Made by a program: the position numbers and the translations under genes
Shown here: positions 1-5,804 of the stretch, piece by piece
Layout of the letters: each line of letters starts with the position of its first letter
Position numbering within the stretch: position 1 is the first letter of the stretch
Notes under the pieces: generated by a model
What the model was told of the DNA's origin: nothing
Seen by the model: only the letters and a program-made list of their open reading frames with translations
The model's database searches: none
Assembly: GCA_003516955.1 (NCBI GenBank)
Contig: DPBN01000191.1
Span: 1 to 7,463, forward strand
Length of the DNA stretch: 7,463 nt
Reading direction: 5' to 3'
Source of the DNA: Armatimonadota bacterium
GTDB taxonomy: Bacteria > Armatimonadota > Fimbriimonadia > Fimbriimonadales > Fimbriimonadaceae

Positions 1-596
1 AACTCTGGTCCATCATGATGGGGTGCAGGTTTGTGTACGGCGACTCCATCGACGGCAAAGAGAGCAAATACCTCTCGATCGAGTACCCCGAACGCCGCGC
101 GCTCTTTTTTCCGGGGAAGGTGCACGTGCCTCGCTCGCTGGCCCGCCGGATGAGGCGTCGCGACTATGAGGTCACGTTCGACGCCGCGTTCCAGGAGGTG
201 GTGAAGGCCTGCAAGCGCTCCGACACCTGGATCACCCACCAGATCGAGTTCGCCTACGAGAAGGCCTTCCGCGAAGGCTGGGCGCACTCCTGCGAGGTTT
301 GGAAGGAAGGCCGGCTGGTTGGCGGCGTGTACGGGCTGGGGATCGGCAAGGTGTTCTTCGCCGAGTCGATGTTCCACCGGGAGCCGGGCATGGGCAAGAT
401 CGCGCTCGTAAGGCTTTTGGAGCGGTGCTTCGAGCTCGGGTTCGAGGTGGTGGACGCCGAGGAGATGAAGGACGACCTTGCCCTGCTCGGAGCCGTCGGC
501 TGCTCGAACTACGCGTTCAGCCTGATGTCCTACGACTGGCTCCACTCCGGTGTCCGAACGCCTTGGTCGCCCCCACCCGCCGATCTCAGAACCTAG
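1..596 (+). CDS. aat: Leucyl/phenylalanyl-tRNA-protein transferase (Aat)-like protein, 5'-partial
   Basis: Aat moves Leu or Phe from charged tRNA to the N-terminus of proteins with basic N-terminal residues, marking them for ClpS/ClpAP (N-degron pathway) in the cytoplasm. Family landmarks are clear, numbered from the ATG at 15: PERRALFFP (25-33), VHVPRSL (36-42), TWIT (71-74), AHSCEVW (90-96), LVGGVYG (101-107), FFAESMF (114-120) and LALLGA (155-160). The frame stays open to the window edge, and about 15-20 residues normally found before this point are missing. The gene therefore probably begins upstream, and ATG 15 or 18 is unlikely to be the true start. Two positions look unusual. The Gln equivalent to E. 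coli Q188 is Glu149, although the preceding Asp (E. coli D186) is kept as D147. The aromatic WWSPDPR-like block reads IEYPERR, so the pocket Trp is missing. It may be an Aat relative with altered activity. The family call is firm; the specificity is not. Confidence 0.88.
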   Translation, partial: LWSIMMGCRFVYGDSIDGKESKYLSIEYPERRALFFPGKVHVPRSLARRMRRRDYEVTFDAAFQEVVKACKRSDTWITHQIEFAYEKAFREGWAHSCEVWKEGRLVGGVYGLGIGKVFFAESMFHREPGMGKIALVRLLERCFELGFEVVDAEEMKDDLALLGAVGCSNYAFSLMSYDWLHSGVRTPWSPPPADLRT

Positions 597-696
597 CATT
601 TCTGCCCGGAACGGAGCGCACCGGCCAGCCCGATCATTCCCTTGGAGGCGGGGAAGGGGCATGGATCGCCCCCGATCGCGACAGGGGAGTTTGTCG

Positions 697-903
697 ATGG
701 CACGGAAGCAACTCAAGATCGTGCGACTGATCGAGCCGGAGCTCTGCCTGGACTGCCGGTTCGCGCAGATGGCGGATGTGGAGGATCAGACGGGCAACCT
801 TCAGCGGATGATCTACTGCCGCAGGCTCGATTGCGACAACTGGGACTTCGCCAGCGCGGAGCCAGCCAAGAGCCTGCGCGTGGAGGAGGACGAGGCGGCC
901 TAA
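697..903 (+). CDS. Small four-cysteine (putative metal-binding) protein, unknown function
   Basis: I do not recognise this 68-residue protein. It carries C17-x2-C20 and C41-x4-C46, a pattern that could hold zinc or an iron-sulfur cluster. It starts with a basic segment (MARKQLKIVRLIEP) and ends in an acidic tail (EEDEAA). There is no signal peptide or membrane segment, so a cytoplasmic location is inferred. I chose ATG 697 because GGGGAG lies at 684-689, about 7 bases before it. ATG 661, in frame and 12 bases after GGAGG at 644-648, would add 12 residues (MDRPRSRQGSLS) of non-conserved appearance. An even earlier ATG at 550 would overlap the aat end and is unlikely. It follows aat by 100 bp and precedes the 276-residue membrane gene by 57 bp, all on one strand. 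Codon use is GC-rich at third positions like its neighbours. The gene is probably real; its function is open. Confidence 0.7.
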   Translation: MARKQLKIVRLIEPELCLDCRFAQMADVEDQTGNLQRMIYCRRLDCDNWDFASAEPAKSLRVEEDEAA

Positions 904-934
904 AGTTCCGAGACGCAACCGAGCGACCTTCCCT

Positions 935-956
935 TACAATGGGTTTAGGAGGAGGT
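935..956 (+). promoter_or_regulatory. Strong Shine-Dalgarno, with possible -10 box, before the 276-aa gene
   Basis: AGGAGGAGGT at 947-956 is nearly a full anti-16S complement and places the AGGAGGT core 4 bases before ATG 961, or the first AGGAGG 8 bases before it. This fixes the start of the gene. TACAAT at 935-940 matches a sigma70-type -10 at five of six bases, but I see no convincing -35 hexamer about 17 bp upstream. The ribosome site is solid; the promoter is tentative. Confidence 0.55.
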
Positions 957-960
957 TGCT

Positions 961-1791
961 ATGGAGGCAGTCTCGAAACGGTATCCCGAACGGGATGACT
1001 ACGACGATCTGAGTTCGTTCGCCCCCGTCGAGGCTCATCCGCACCCCGAGGGTCCAGCCGGCGAGGCACCGAAGCCGGGTTCTTGGCACCCGCCCGCGGT
1101 GGAGGTCGATCCTCAGCCGCACGTTCGCTTCCGGGTTTCTTGGATCCTGTCTTGGATCGTGCTTGCGGGAGGCCTGTTCGGCCTGATCCTGGGCGCCATG
1201 GCGCAGTCCTCCGACGGGACGCCCGATGACAGTCTGGGCCTCTGGTACCTCGGCATCGCCGCGCTCACGGTCCTGGTGATGCTCAGGCTGCTCGCCCAGC
1301 TAGGAAACGGAACGCTCGCTCCGCCGCACGTGGCCGCTCTGGCCCGCGAGAGGGGGTTGCTCAAGGCGCTTCCGGCGAAGGTGCGAATCTTCGCCGACGG
1401 CAAGGAGATCGGGGAGGACGAAGGGCTGGTGCGCTTCGAGCACGGGGTGCTCTCTTTCGTGGGCGTCTGTTGCGACTTCGCGGTGGGCAGCCAGGACATC
1501 CGGGTCGTCTCATCGTGCGGCTCGTCCACGGACTTTCCCGTCGGATTGGAGCGCTCCCCCAGGATCGCCCTCCGACATCCGGACGCGCGAGTGGAGGTGT
1601 GCTTCCAGCCTTGGTCTCGGTTAACACCTGAGGATCCAAGGGACTGCATCTACCGTTTCGTCCACGACTTCCGCCGGTTCGTTCACGCGTGGAGGCCCGG
1701 CACCGGCGAGCGCAGATGGCCCCCGATCGAGCCGAAGCCGGAGCTCCGGCGCAGCGACGCAGAGCTACGGCTGCGGGCCAGCGGAGCCTAG
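961..1791 (+). CDS. Two-helix membrane protein of unknown function
   Basis: This is an unrecognised 276-residue protein. The N-terminal 55 residues are polar and rich in Pro, acidic residues and His, with no signal peptide. Two hydrophobic segments follow, at about 58-81 (VSWILSWIVLAGGLFGLILG) and 93-114 (GLWYLGIAALTVLVMLRLLAQL), joined by a short acidic loop (SSDGTPDD). Basic residues after the second helix and before the first (RFR) suggest both ends face the cytoplasm as a helical hairpin. Residues 139-245 form a soluble part that looks beta-rich (VRIFADGKEI, LVRFEHGVLSFVGV, ARVEVCFQPW) and ends in an aromatic/basic helix (DCIYRFVHDFRRFVHAWRP). Its strand-then-helix order recalls PH/GRAM-like domains, but that is only an impression. 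Five cysteines lie in this part (C170, C171, C186, C214, C229). The start is set by the strong Shine-Dalgarno upstream. The 3' end overlaps trmFO tail-to-tail. Confidence 0.75.
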   Translation: MEAVSKRYPERDDYDDLSSFAPVEAHPHPEGPAGEAPKPGSWHPPAVEVDPQPHVRFRVSWILSWIVLAGGLFGLILGAMAQSSDGTPDDSLGLWYLGIAALTVLVMLRLLAQLGNGTLAPPHVAALARERGLLKALPAKVRIFADGKEIGEDEGLVRFEHGVLSFVGVCCDFAVGSQDIRVVSSCGSSTDFPVGLERSPRIALRHPDARVEVCFQPWSRLTPEDPRDCIYRFVHDFRRFVHAWRPGTGERRWPPIEPKPELRRSDAELRLRASGA

Positions 1792-3123
1792 GGCGGCCCG
1801 GACGTCCTGAAGCCAACGGCCGAAGGCCTCGCGGGCCCGCTGGGCCAGGGCGGCCCGGCGGGCCTGCTTGTCCCGCAAGGGCGGTTCGAGCGGCGGGAAG
1901 AGGCCCCAGTTCGCATTCATCGGCGCGAAGTCCCGCTCCGTTTGGTCCGCGAGGTAGGCCAGCAGCGAGCCGAGGACGCACTCGGCAGGCGGTTCGACTG
2001 GCTCCGAACCGGACAGGTCGAGCACCGTCCAAAGACCGGCGAGGAGGCCGGTGGCGGCGGACTCCATGTATCCTTCGACGCCTGTGATCTGCCCCGCGCA
2101 GCGCACGGCCGACAGGTTCCTCAGGCGCAGCGTCCGGTCGAAGACCGTCGGCGCGTGGAGGTACGTGTTGCGGTGGATCACGCCGAACCGCACGAACTCG
2201 GCGTTCTGCAGGCCGGGGACCATTCGGAAGACCCTTGCCTGCTCACCCCACTTCAGCCGCGTCTGGCAGGCGACCAGGGAGTAGAGCGTGCGGTCGGCGT
2301 TCTCCGGCCTGAGCTGCAGCACGGCGTAAGGGCGCCTGCCGGTGCGGGGGTCGGTCAGACCGACCGGCTTGAAGTTGCCGAACGCGAGGGACCGGGCGCC
2401 TCGGCTCGCGATCTCCTCGATCGGCAGGCACCCCTCGAAGTACCGAACCCCCTGCTCGAAGTCGTGCAGAGGCGCACGCTCCGCGGCGAGCAGGGCAGCG
2501 ACGAAGGCGTCGTACTCCTCCCTGGTGAAAGGACAATTCAGATAGTCGTCGCCGCCCTTTCCATAGCGGCTTCCCGCGAAGGCGACAGAGCGGTCGATGG
2601 ATTCGGCGGTCACGGTGGGGCTGACCGCGTCGAAGAAGTAGAGCCGATCGCTCCCGGTTTTGGCCGCGAGCCACTCCGCCAAGCCGTCCGACGTGAGCGG
2701 GCCGGTGGCGACCACGACAGGGCCGTCCTGAAGCCATCGCTCGACATCCTCGCCCGTGGCCTCATTCCGCTCGAGAAGAACGTTCGGCAGCGCGCCGAGC
2801 GCCTCGGTGACGCCCTGCGAGAAAGCTTCGCGATCCACGGCCAGGGCCTCGCCGCCCGGCACGCGGCAACGGTCGGCGACGGCCAGCGTGAGGCTGCCCA
2901 GGTCGCGCATCTCCCGCTTGAGAAGCCCGGCGGGCGTGGACTCCAGGTCGCTCTTGAAGCTGTTCGAGCAGACCAGCTCGGCAAACCGGTCGGTTTTGTG
3001 CGCCGGCGTCGAACGGGTCGGCCTCATTTCGACCAGCCGCACGAGGTACCCGGCTCGAGCGATCTGCCAGGCTGCCTCCGAGCCCGCGAGCCCGGCGCCG
3101 ATGACCGTCGCGGACGGCTTCAT
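1765..3123 (-). CDS. trmFO: Methylenetetrahydrofolate-tRNA-(uracil-5-)-methyltransferase TrmFO
   Basis: This flavoenzyme makes 5-methyluridine at position 54 of tRNA, using 5,10-methylenetetrahydrofolate as the carbon donor and reduced FAD. The 452-residue length is normal for the family. The N-terminal FAD-binding motif is [14 protein letters not shown] (7-20), followed by VEMRP (31-35), then [21 protein letters not shown] (39-59) with Cys52, and [15 protein letters not shown] (228-242) with Cys232. These correspond to the two conserved cysteines (C53 and C226) described in Bacillus subtilis TrmFO. Later landmarks are [12 protein letters not shown] (251-262), [18 protein letters not shown] residues (281-295), [17 protein letters not shown] (344-360) and [11 protein letters not shown] (402-412). 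The start ATG shares ATGA with the leuB stop, which implies coupled translation. AGGAG occurs 14 bases upstream, too far to be ideal. The 3' end overlaps the convergent membrane gene by 27 bp. Unrelated leuB as upstream partner suggests an organisational rather than functional link. Confidence 0.97.
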   Translation of the reverse strand: MKPSATVIGAGLAGSEAAWQIARAGYLVRLVEMRPTRSTPAHKTDRFAELVCSNSFKSDLESTPAGLLKREMRDLGSLTLAVADRCRVPGGEALAVDREAFSQGVTEALGALPNVLLERNEATGEDVERWLQDGPVVVATGPLTSDGLAEWLAAKTGSDRLYFFDAVSPTVTAESIDRSVAFAGSRYGKGGDDYLNCPFTREEYDAFVAALLAAERAPLHDFEQGVRYFEGCLPIEEIASRGARSLAFGNFKPVGLTDPRTGRRPYAVLQLRPENADRTLYSLVACQTRLKWGEQARVFRMVPGLQNAEFVRFGVIHRNTYLHAPTVFDRTLRLRNLSAVRCAGQITGVEGYMESAATGLLAGLWTVLDLSGSEPVEPPAECVLGSLLAYLADQTERDFAPMNANWGLFPPLEPPLRDKQARRAALAQRAREAFGRWLQDVRAALGSAGPQP

Positions 3124-4202
3124 CGGTTGGATCGGATCTCCTGGAGGATGGCGTCGCCCATCTCGGCCGTACCGATGGACGGCTCTCCCTCCGCCGCGAG
3201 GTCCCTGGTCCTGAGGCCGCGGTCCAGAACGCGCTCGACCGCCCTCTCGACCGCCTCCGCGGCGTCGCTACGCCCGAGGGACAGGCGGAGCAGCATGGCG
3301 GCGCTGAGGATCGTCGCGATCGGATTGGCCAGGTTCTGGCCGGCGATGTCGGGAGCCGAGCCGTGGGCCGGCTCGTACAGACCGAACGTGCTGGTCTCTC
3401 CGTCGGGCCGCAGGCTGGCCGACGGCAGCATGCCGAGCGAGCCCGTCAGCATCGCCGCCTCGTCGCTGAGCACGTCGCCGAAGAGGTTCTCCGTGACGAT
3501 GACGTCGAACCGCCGAGGGTTGCGGACCAGCTGCATGGCGCAGTTGTCCACGAGCATGTGCTCCAGCCGGACGTCGGGATAGTCCTCGGCCACCCGCTCG
3601 ACGGTCTCTCGCCACAGCCGGCTCGTCTCCAGCACGTTGGCCTTGTCGACGCTCGTGACCAGGCGTCGGCGTTGCCGCGCCATGCGGAAGGCCACTCGGG
3701 CGACCGACTCGATCTCCTCCACCGAGTAGATGCACGTGTCGACCGCGACGCGACCCTGCTCCCGCCGTTCCCGAGGCTGTCCGAAGTAGATTCCGCCTGT
3801 CAGCTCGCGGACGACGACGAGGTCCACCAGGCCGGCTTCTCCCTTGAGCGGGCTCGCCGCGAGGAGGGCAGGGAAGGTTTTGGCCGGTCGGATGTTGGCG
3901 CTCAACCCCAGACCCTTGCGCAGTGCAAGGAGACCGCCGATCTCCGGCCTGAGCCGCACGGGCTGGACGTTGTCCCACTTGGGACCGCCGACGGCCCCCA
4001 GCAGCACCGCGTCGCTCTTGCGGCAGGCGTCCAGGGTGCTTTCCGGCAGCGGGTGACCGAACGCGTCCAAGGCGGCCCCGCCGATCGGGTGGCGGACAAG
4101 CTCGACGTCAGGGGCCACGCAGCGCAGAATCCGCTCTGCTTGAGCGACCACTTCGGGTCCGATTCCGTCCCCGGGCAGGACGGTCACCAACGGTCTAGCC
4201 AT
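3120..4202 (-). CDS. leuB: 3-isopropylmalate dehydrogenase LeuB
   Basis: LeuB oxidatively decarboxylates (2R,3S)-3-isopropylmalate to 4-methyl-2-oxopentanoate with NAD+ and a divalent metal, the third step of leucine synthesis, in the cytoplasm as a dimer. The 360-residue length fits. Motifs in order: [10 protein letters not shown] (9-18), [12 protein letters not shown] (67-78), [13 protein letters not shown] (94-106, substrate arginines R95 and R105), [16 protein letters not shown] (130-145, with R132 and Tyr139), [10 protein letters not shown] (183-192, Lys187), VDNCAMQLV (218-226, Asp219), [13 protein letters not shown] (238-250, Asp243 and Asp247) and [21 protein letters not shown] (274-294). 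The ELTGGIYFG form supports LeuB over isocitrate dehydrogenase; tartrate dehydrogenase-like relatives are less likely. No leuA, leuC or leuD is present here. The start ATG overlaps the end of the regulator gene by 8 bp, and the stop overlaps the trmFO start (ATGA). A small hairpin and a CATAAT box lie directly upstream. Confidence 0.96.
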   Translation of the reverse strand: MARPLVTVLPGDGIGPEVVAQAERILRCVAPDVELVRHPIGGAALDAFGHPLPESTLDACRKSDAVLLGAVGGPKWDNVQPVRLRPEIGGLLALRKGLGLSANIRPAKTFPALLAASPLKGEAGLVDLVVVRELTGGIYFGQPRERREQGRVAVDTCIYSVEEIESVARVAFRMARQRRRLVTSVDKANVLETSRLWRETVERVAEDYPDVRLEHMLVDNCAMQLVRNPRRFDVIVTENLFGDVLSDEAAMLTGSLGMLPSASLRPDGETSTFGLYEPAHGSAPDIAGQNLANPIATILSAAMLLRLSLGRSDAAEAVERAVERVLDRGLRTRDLAAEGEPSIGTAEMGDAILQEIRSNR

Positions 4203-5334
4203 GGATTCCCATTATGCGGGAATCGTCCCCGGTCGAGGGGCCGAGGAAGATCGGGGCGTCCAGCAGGCAATGGACCACTGGGGCGGCAGGCTCGGCCGTC
4301 AGCCGGCGGGTGAGCAGCTCGATCGCCATCTCGCCGATGCGCTCGAACGGCTGGACCGCCGTGGTGAGGAACGGCTCGCCCTGGTAGGTCTGAATGCCGT
4401 CGATGCCGACCACGGCGACGTCGCCGGGAACGTTGAAGCCCAGACTCTGCAGGGCTCCGATCAGGCACAGAGCCACGCGGTCGTTCACGGCGAACACGGC
4501 GGTGGGCCGATCCGGCAGTTCCATCATGCGTGCGGCCATCTCACCCCAGACCTCGTGGTCGTCGAGGCCCTGGACCTGGGAGAAGACGAGGCTCTCATCC
4601 ACCGGGATGCCGGCGCGGAGCAGAGCCTTGCGGTAGCCGGTCGCCCTGTCGCGCACCGCCGAGGCGGCGTCCTGGTTGGTGACGTGCGCGATGCGCCGGT
4701 GGCCCTTGCGCACCAGATGCGACACCAGGCGCTCGGCGACGTGGACGTTGTCGATACCGACGAAGTCCGCATCGATGCCCTTGGGCGGCACCCGGTCGAC
4801 GAACACCATCGGGATGCCCGCGTCCCTCACCTTCAAGAGCGTGGGAAGGTTCTCCTCTCCACCGAGGTACCAGAGCACGATTCCGGCCACGTCCTGATCG
4901 TCGAGCGCGTTCAGCAAGAACTGGCGTTCGGCCTGCACCATGTCCGGGTCGTCGGGAGGCGCGCCGAAGACCAGGCGGTGGTTGTCGTGGTCGAGCGCCC
5001 GCTGGATACCCAGCATCAGCGCCGGGCCCTCGGGCGCGGCCCAGCCGTACCGGAGCCAGAGGGCGAACGTGTGGCGGCCCTGGATGGTGGCACGGTGGTT
5101 CGGAACCAGGTGGGGAGCCTGAACGATCGGTCTGCTGCGCGGGTGGCAGAGCAGCACCCCCATCTTCTCTAGCTCGCCGATCGCAGCTCGAACGGTGATC
5201 CGGCTTACGGCGAGGTCTTCTGCCAAGGCCCGCTCGGAGGGCAACCGGGAACCTGCTCGATACGCCCCGCTCGCGATCCTCCTCTCAATCTCCTTCAGGA
5301 CCATACTGACCAGGGGCGTGCGCTTCGGTTCCAT
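4195..5334 (-). CDS. GntR-type DNA-binding / LacI-type sugar-binding transcriptional regulator
   Basis: This 379-residue hybrid has a GntR winged helix-turn-helix at residues 9-68 ([20 protein letters not shown] at 31-50 is the recognition core, followed by [11 protein letters not shown]). A LacI-type periplasmic-binding-like effector domain follows at about 88-367. Effector-domain signs are GIVLWYLGG (151-159), GIPMVFVDR (173-181), [18 protein letters not shown] (190-207), HRRIAHVTN (212-220), [19 protein letters not shown] (277-295) and DVAVVGIDG (305-313). The architecture matches regulators such as B. subtilis AraR, which bind sugars and repress carbohydrate genes. The effector here is unknown, and arabinose or an arabinoside is only inferred from the adjacent GH51-like gene. 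I chose ATG 5334; ATG 5346 in frame would add four residues (MIPR). The start lies inside a candidate operator, which suggests autoregulation. The stop overlaps leuB by 8 bp. An open frame upstream to 5781 is only a shadow of yjbQ. Confidence 0.92.
   Translation of the reverse strand: MEPKRTPLVSMVLKEIERRIASGAYRAGSRLPSERALAEDLAVSRITVRAAIGELEKMGVLLCHPRSRPIVQAPHLVPNHRATIQGRHTFALWLRYGWAAPEGPALMLGIQRALDHDNHRLVFGAPPDDPDMVQAERQFLLNALDDQDVAGIVLWYLGGEENLPTLLKVRDAGIPMVFVDRVPPKGIDADFVGIDNVHVAERLVSHLVRKGHRRIAHVTNQDAASAVRDRATGYRKALLRAGIPVDESLVFSQVQGLDDHEVWGEMAARMMELPDRPTAVFAVNDRVALCLIGALQSLGFNVPGDVAVVGIDGIQTYQGEPFLTTAVQPFERIGEMAIELLTRRLTAEPAAPVVHCLLDAPIFLGPSTGDDSRIMGIHG
4203..4224 (-). promoter_or_regulatory. 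Hairpin and possible -10 box just before leuB
   Basis: A perfect 7-bp inverted repeat (GATTCCC at 4204-4210 and GGGAATC at 4218-4224, 7-base spacer) ends one base before the leuB start codon, inside the 3' end of the regulator gene. On the coding strand the second arm reads GGGAATC. It contains the only Shine-Dalgarno-like GGGA near the start, so folding would hide it. The loop and flank contain CATAAT (4211-4216 on the opposite strand), five of six matches to a -10 box, 8 bases before ATG, which would allow a nearly leaderless leuB transcript. No good -35 is visible. Which of these roles is real, if any, cannot be told from sequence. Confidence 0.35.
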
Positions 5335-5393
5335 TCTTGGAATCATCTTATCCCAAGAATGGCCGACGAGGGCCAGGAATGGTCCAGAAATGC
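5331..5393 (-). promoter_or_regulatory. Candidate operator array in the yjbQ-regulator gap
   Basis: CCATTCTTGG (5331-5340) and CCAAGAATGG (5353-5362) form a perfect 10-bp inverted repeat with a 12-base spacer. Two further related copies lie in the orientation of the second arm: CCAGGAATGG (5373-5382, one mismatch) and CCAGAAATGC (5384-5393, three mismatches). Centre-to-centre distances are 22, 20 and 11 bp, close to two, two and one helical turns, as expected for sites bound on one DNA face. The array fills almost the whole 59-bp gap and covers the regulator's start codon. On the coding strand TAAGAT (5350 to 5345) between the arms could be a weak -10. The natural reading is autoregulation by the GntR/LacI protein. 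An RNA hairpin is possible, but there is no T-run for a terminator. Confidence 0.6.
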
Positions 5394-5804
5394 CTAAATT
5401 CCGATGGCTTTGAGAACGACCCTCTTTTTGCGCTGGCCGTCGAACTCGGCGTAGAACACCTGTTGCCACGGGCCCAGGTCGAGCCGGCCCTCGGTGATCG
5501 GAAGGATGACCTGGTGGTGGAGGAGGAGGTTCTTCAGATGCGCCTCCCCGTTGTCCTCCCCGGTCTGGTGGTGGCGGTAGTCGCGCTTGGGCGCCAGCCG
5601 GTCCAGCCACTCGCGGATGTCGTCGATCAGCCCGTACTCGAGGTCGTTGACGTAGACCGCCGCTGTGATGTGCATGGCGCTGACGAGGATCATCCCCTCG
5701 CGGATTCCCGAGCGCCGCACGGCCTCCTGCACGCGGTCGGTGATGCAGACGAACTCCTCGCGCTCGGACGTCTGGAACCACAGGTATTCGGTGTGTGTCT
5801 TCAC
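5394..5804 (-). CDS. yjbQ: YjbQ family protein (UPF0047), secondary thiamine-phosphate synthase type
   Basis: This is a 136-residue cytoplasmic protein of the YjbQ/UPF0047 family. E. coli YjbQ has weak thiamine-phosphate synthase activity, and the physiological role of the family is unsettled. Family features: [15 protein letters not shown] (15-29), [18 protein letters not shown] (37-54, His45), [19 protein letters not shown] (76-94, His88) and [20 protein letters not shown] (101-120) followed by [10 protein letters not shown] place the start at GTG 5804 and not at ATG 5816. Family members commonly begin MKT, and the GTG version begins (V)KTHTEYLW. It has GGAG 6 bases upstream (5814 to 5811), and it shares GTGA with the stop of the upstream GH51-like gene, the usual coupled-operon arrangement. 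The ATG start would add only MEQS. No other thiamine gene is nearby. A stretch of operator-like repeats begins right after its stop codon. Confidence 0.92.
   Translation of the reverse strand: MKTHTEYLWFQTSEREEFVCITDRVQEAVRRSGIREGMILVSAMHITAAVYVNDLEYGLIDDIREWLDRLAPKRDYRHHQTGEDNGEAHLKNLLLHHQVILPITEGRLDLGPWQQVFYAEFDGQRKKRVVLKAIGI

Noticed and set aside
1791..1860. Repeated GGGCGGCCCGG (about 1791 and 1849) as a regulatory repeat or terminator
   Set aside because: GC-rich coding sequence of the trmFO tail; simple composition explains it and there is no T-run.
1689..2087. + strand frame with a collagen-like Gly/Pro/Arg repeat product
   Set aside because: Low-complexity product of GC-rich DNA in a shadow frame of the membrane gene and trmFO; no plausible start site.
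1942..3582. Long + strand open frame of 546 codons opposite trmFO and leuB
   Set aside because: It is antisense to two unmistakable genes and follows from GC-rich third positions; its translation has no recognisable domain.
5331..5362. Inverted repeat as a rho-independent terminator for yjbQ
   Set aside because: The stem is not GC-rich, the loop is 12 bases, no T-run follows, and related direct copies nearby fit an operator better.
5335..5781. Upstream extension of the regulator frame to 5781
   Set aside because: The extension lies in another frame of yjbQ and has no similarity to a regulator; the GntR domain begins normally a few residues after ATG 5334.
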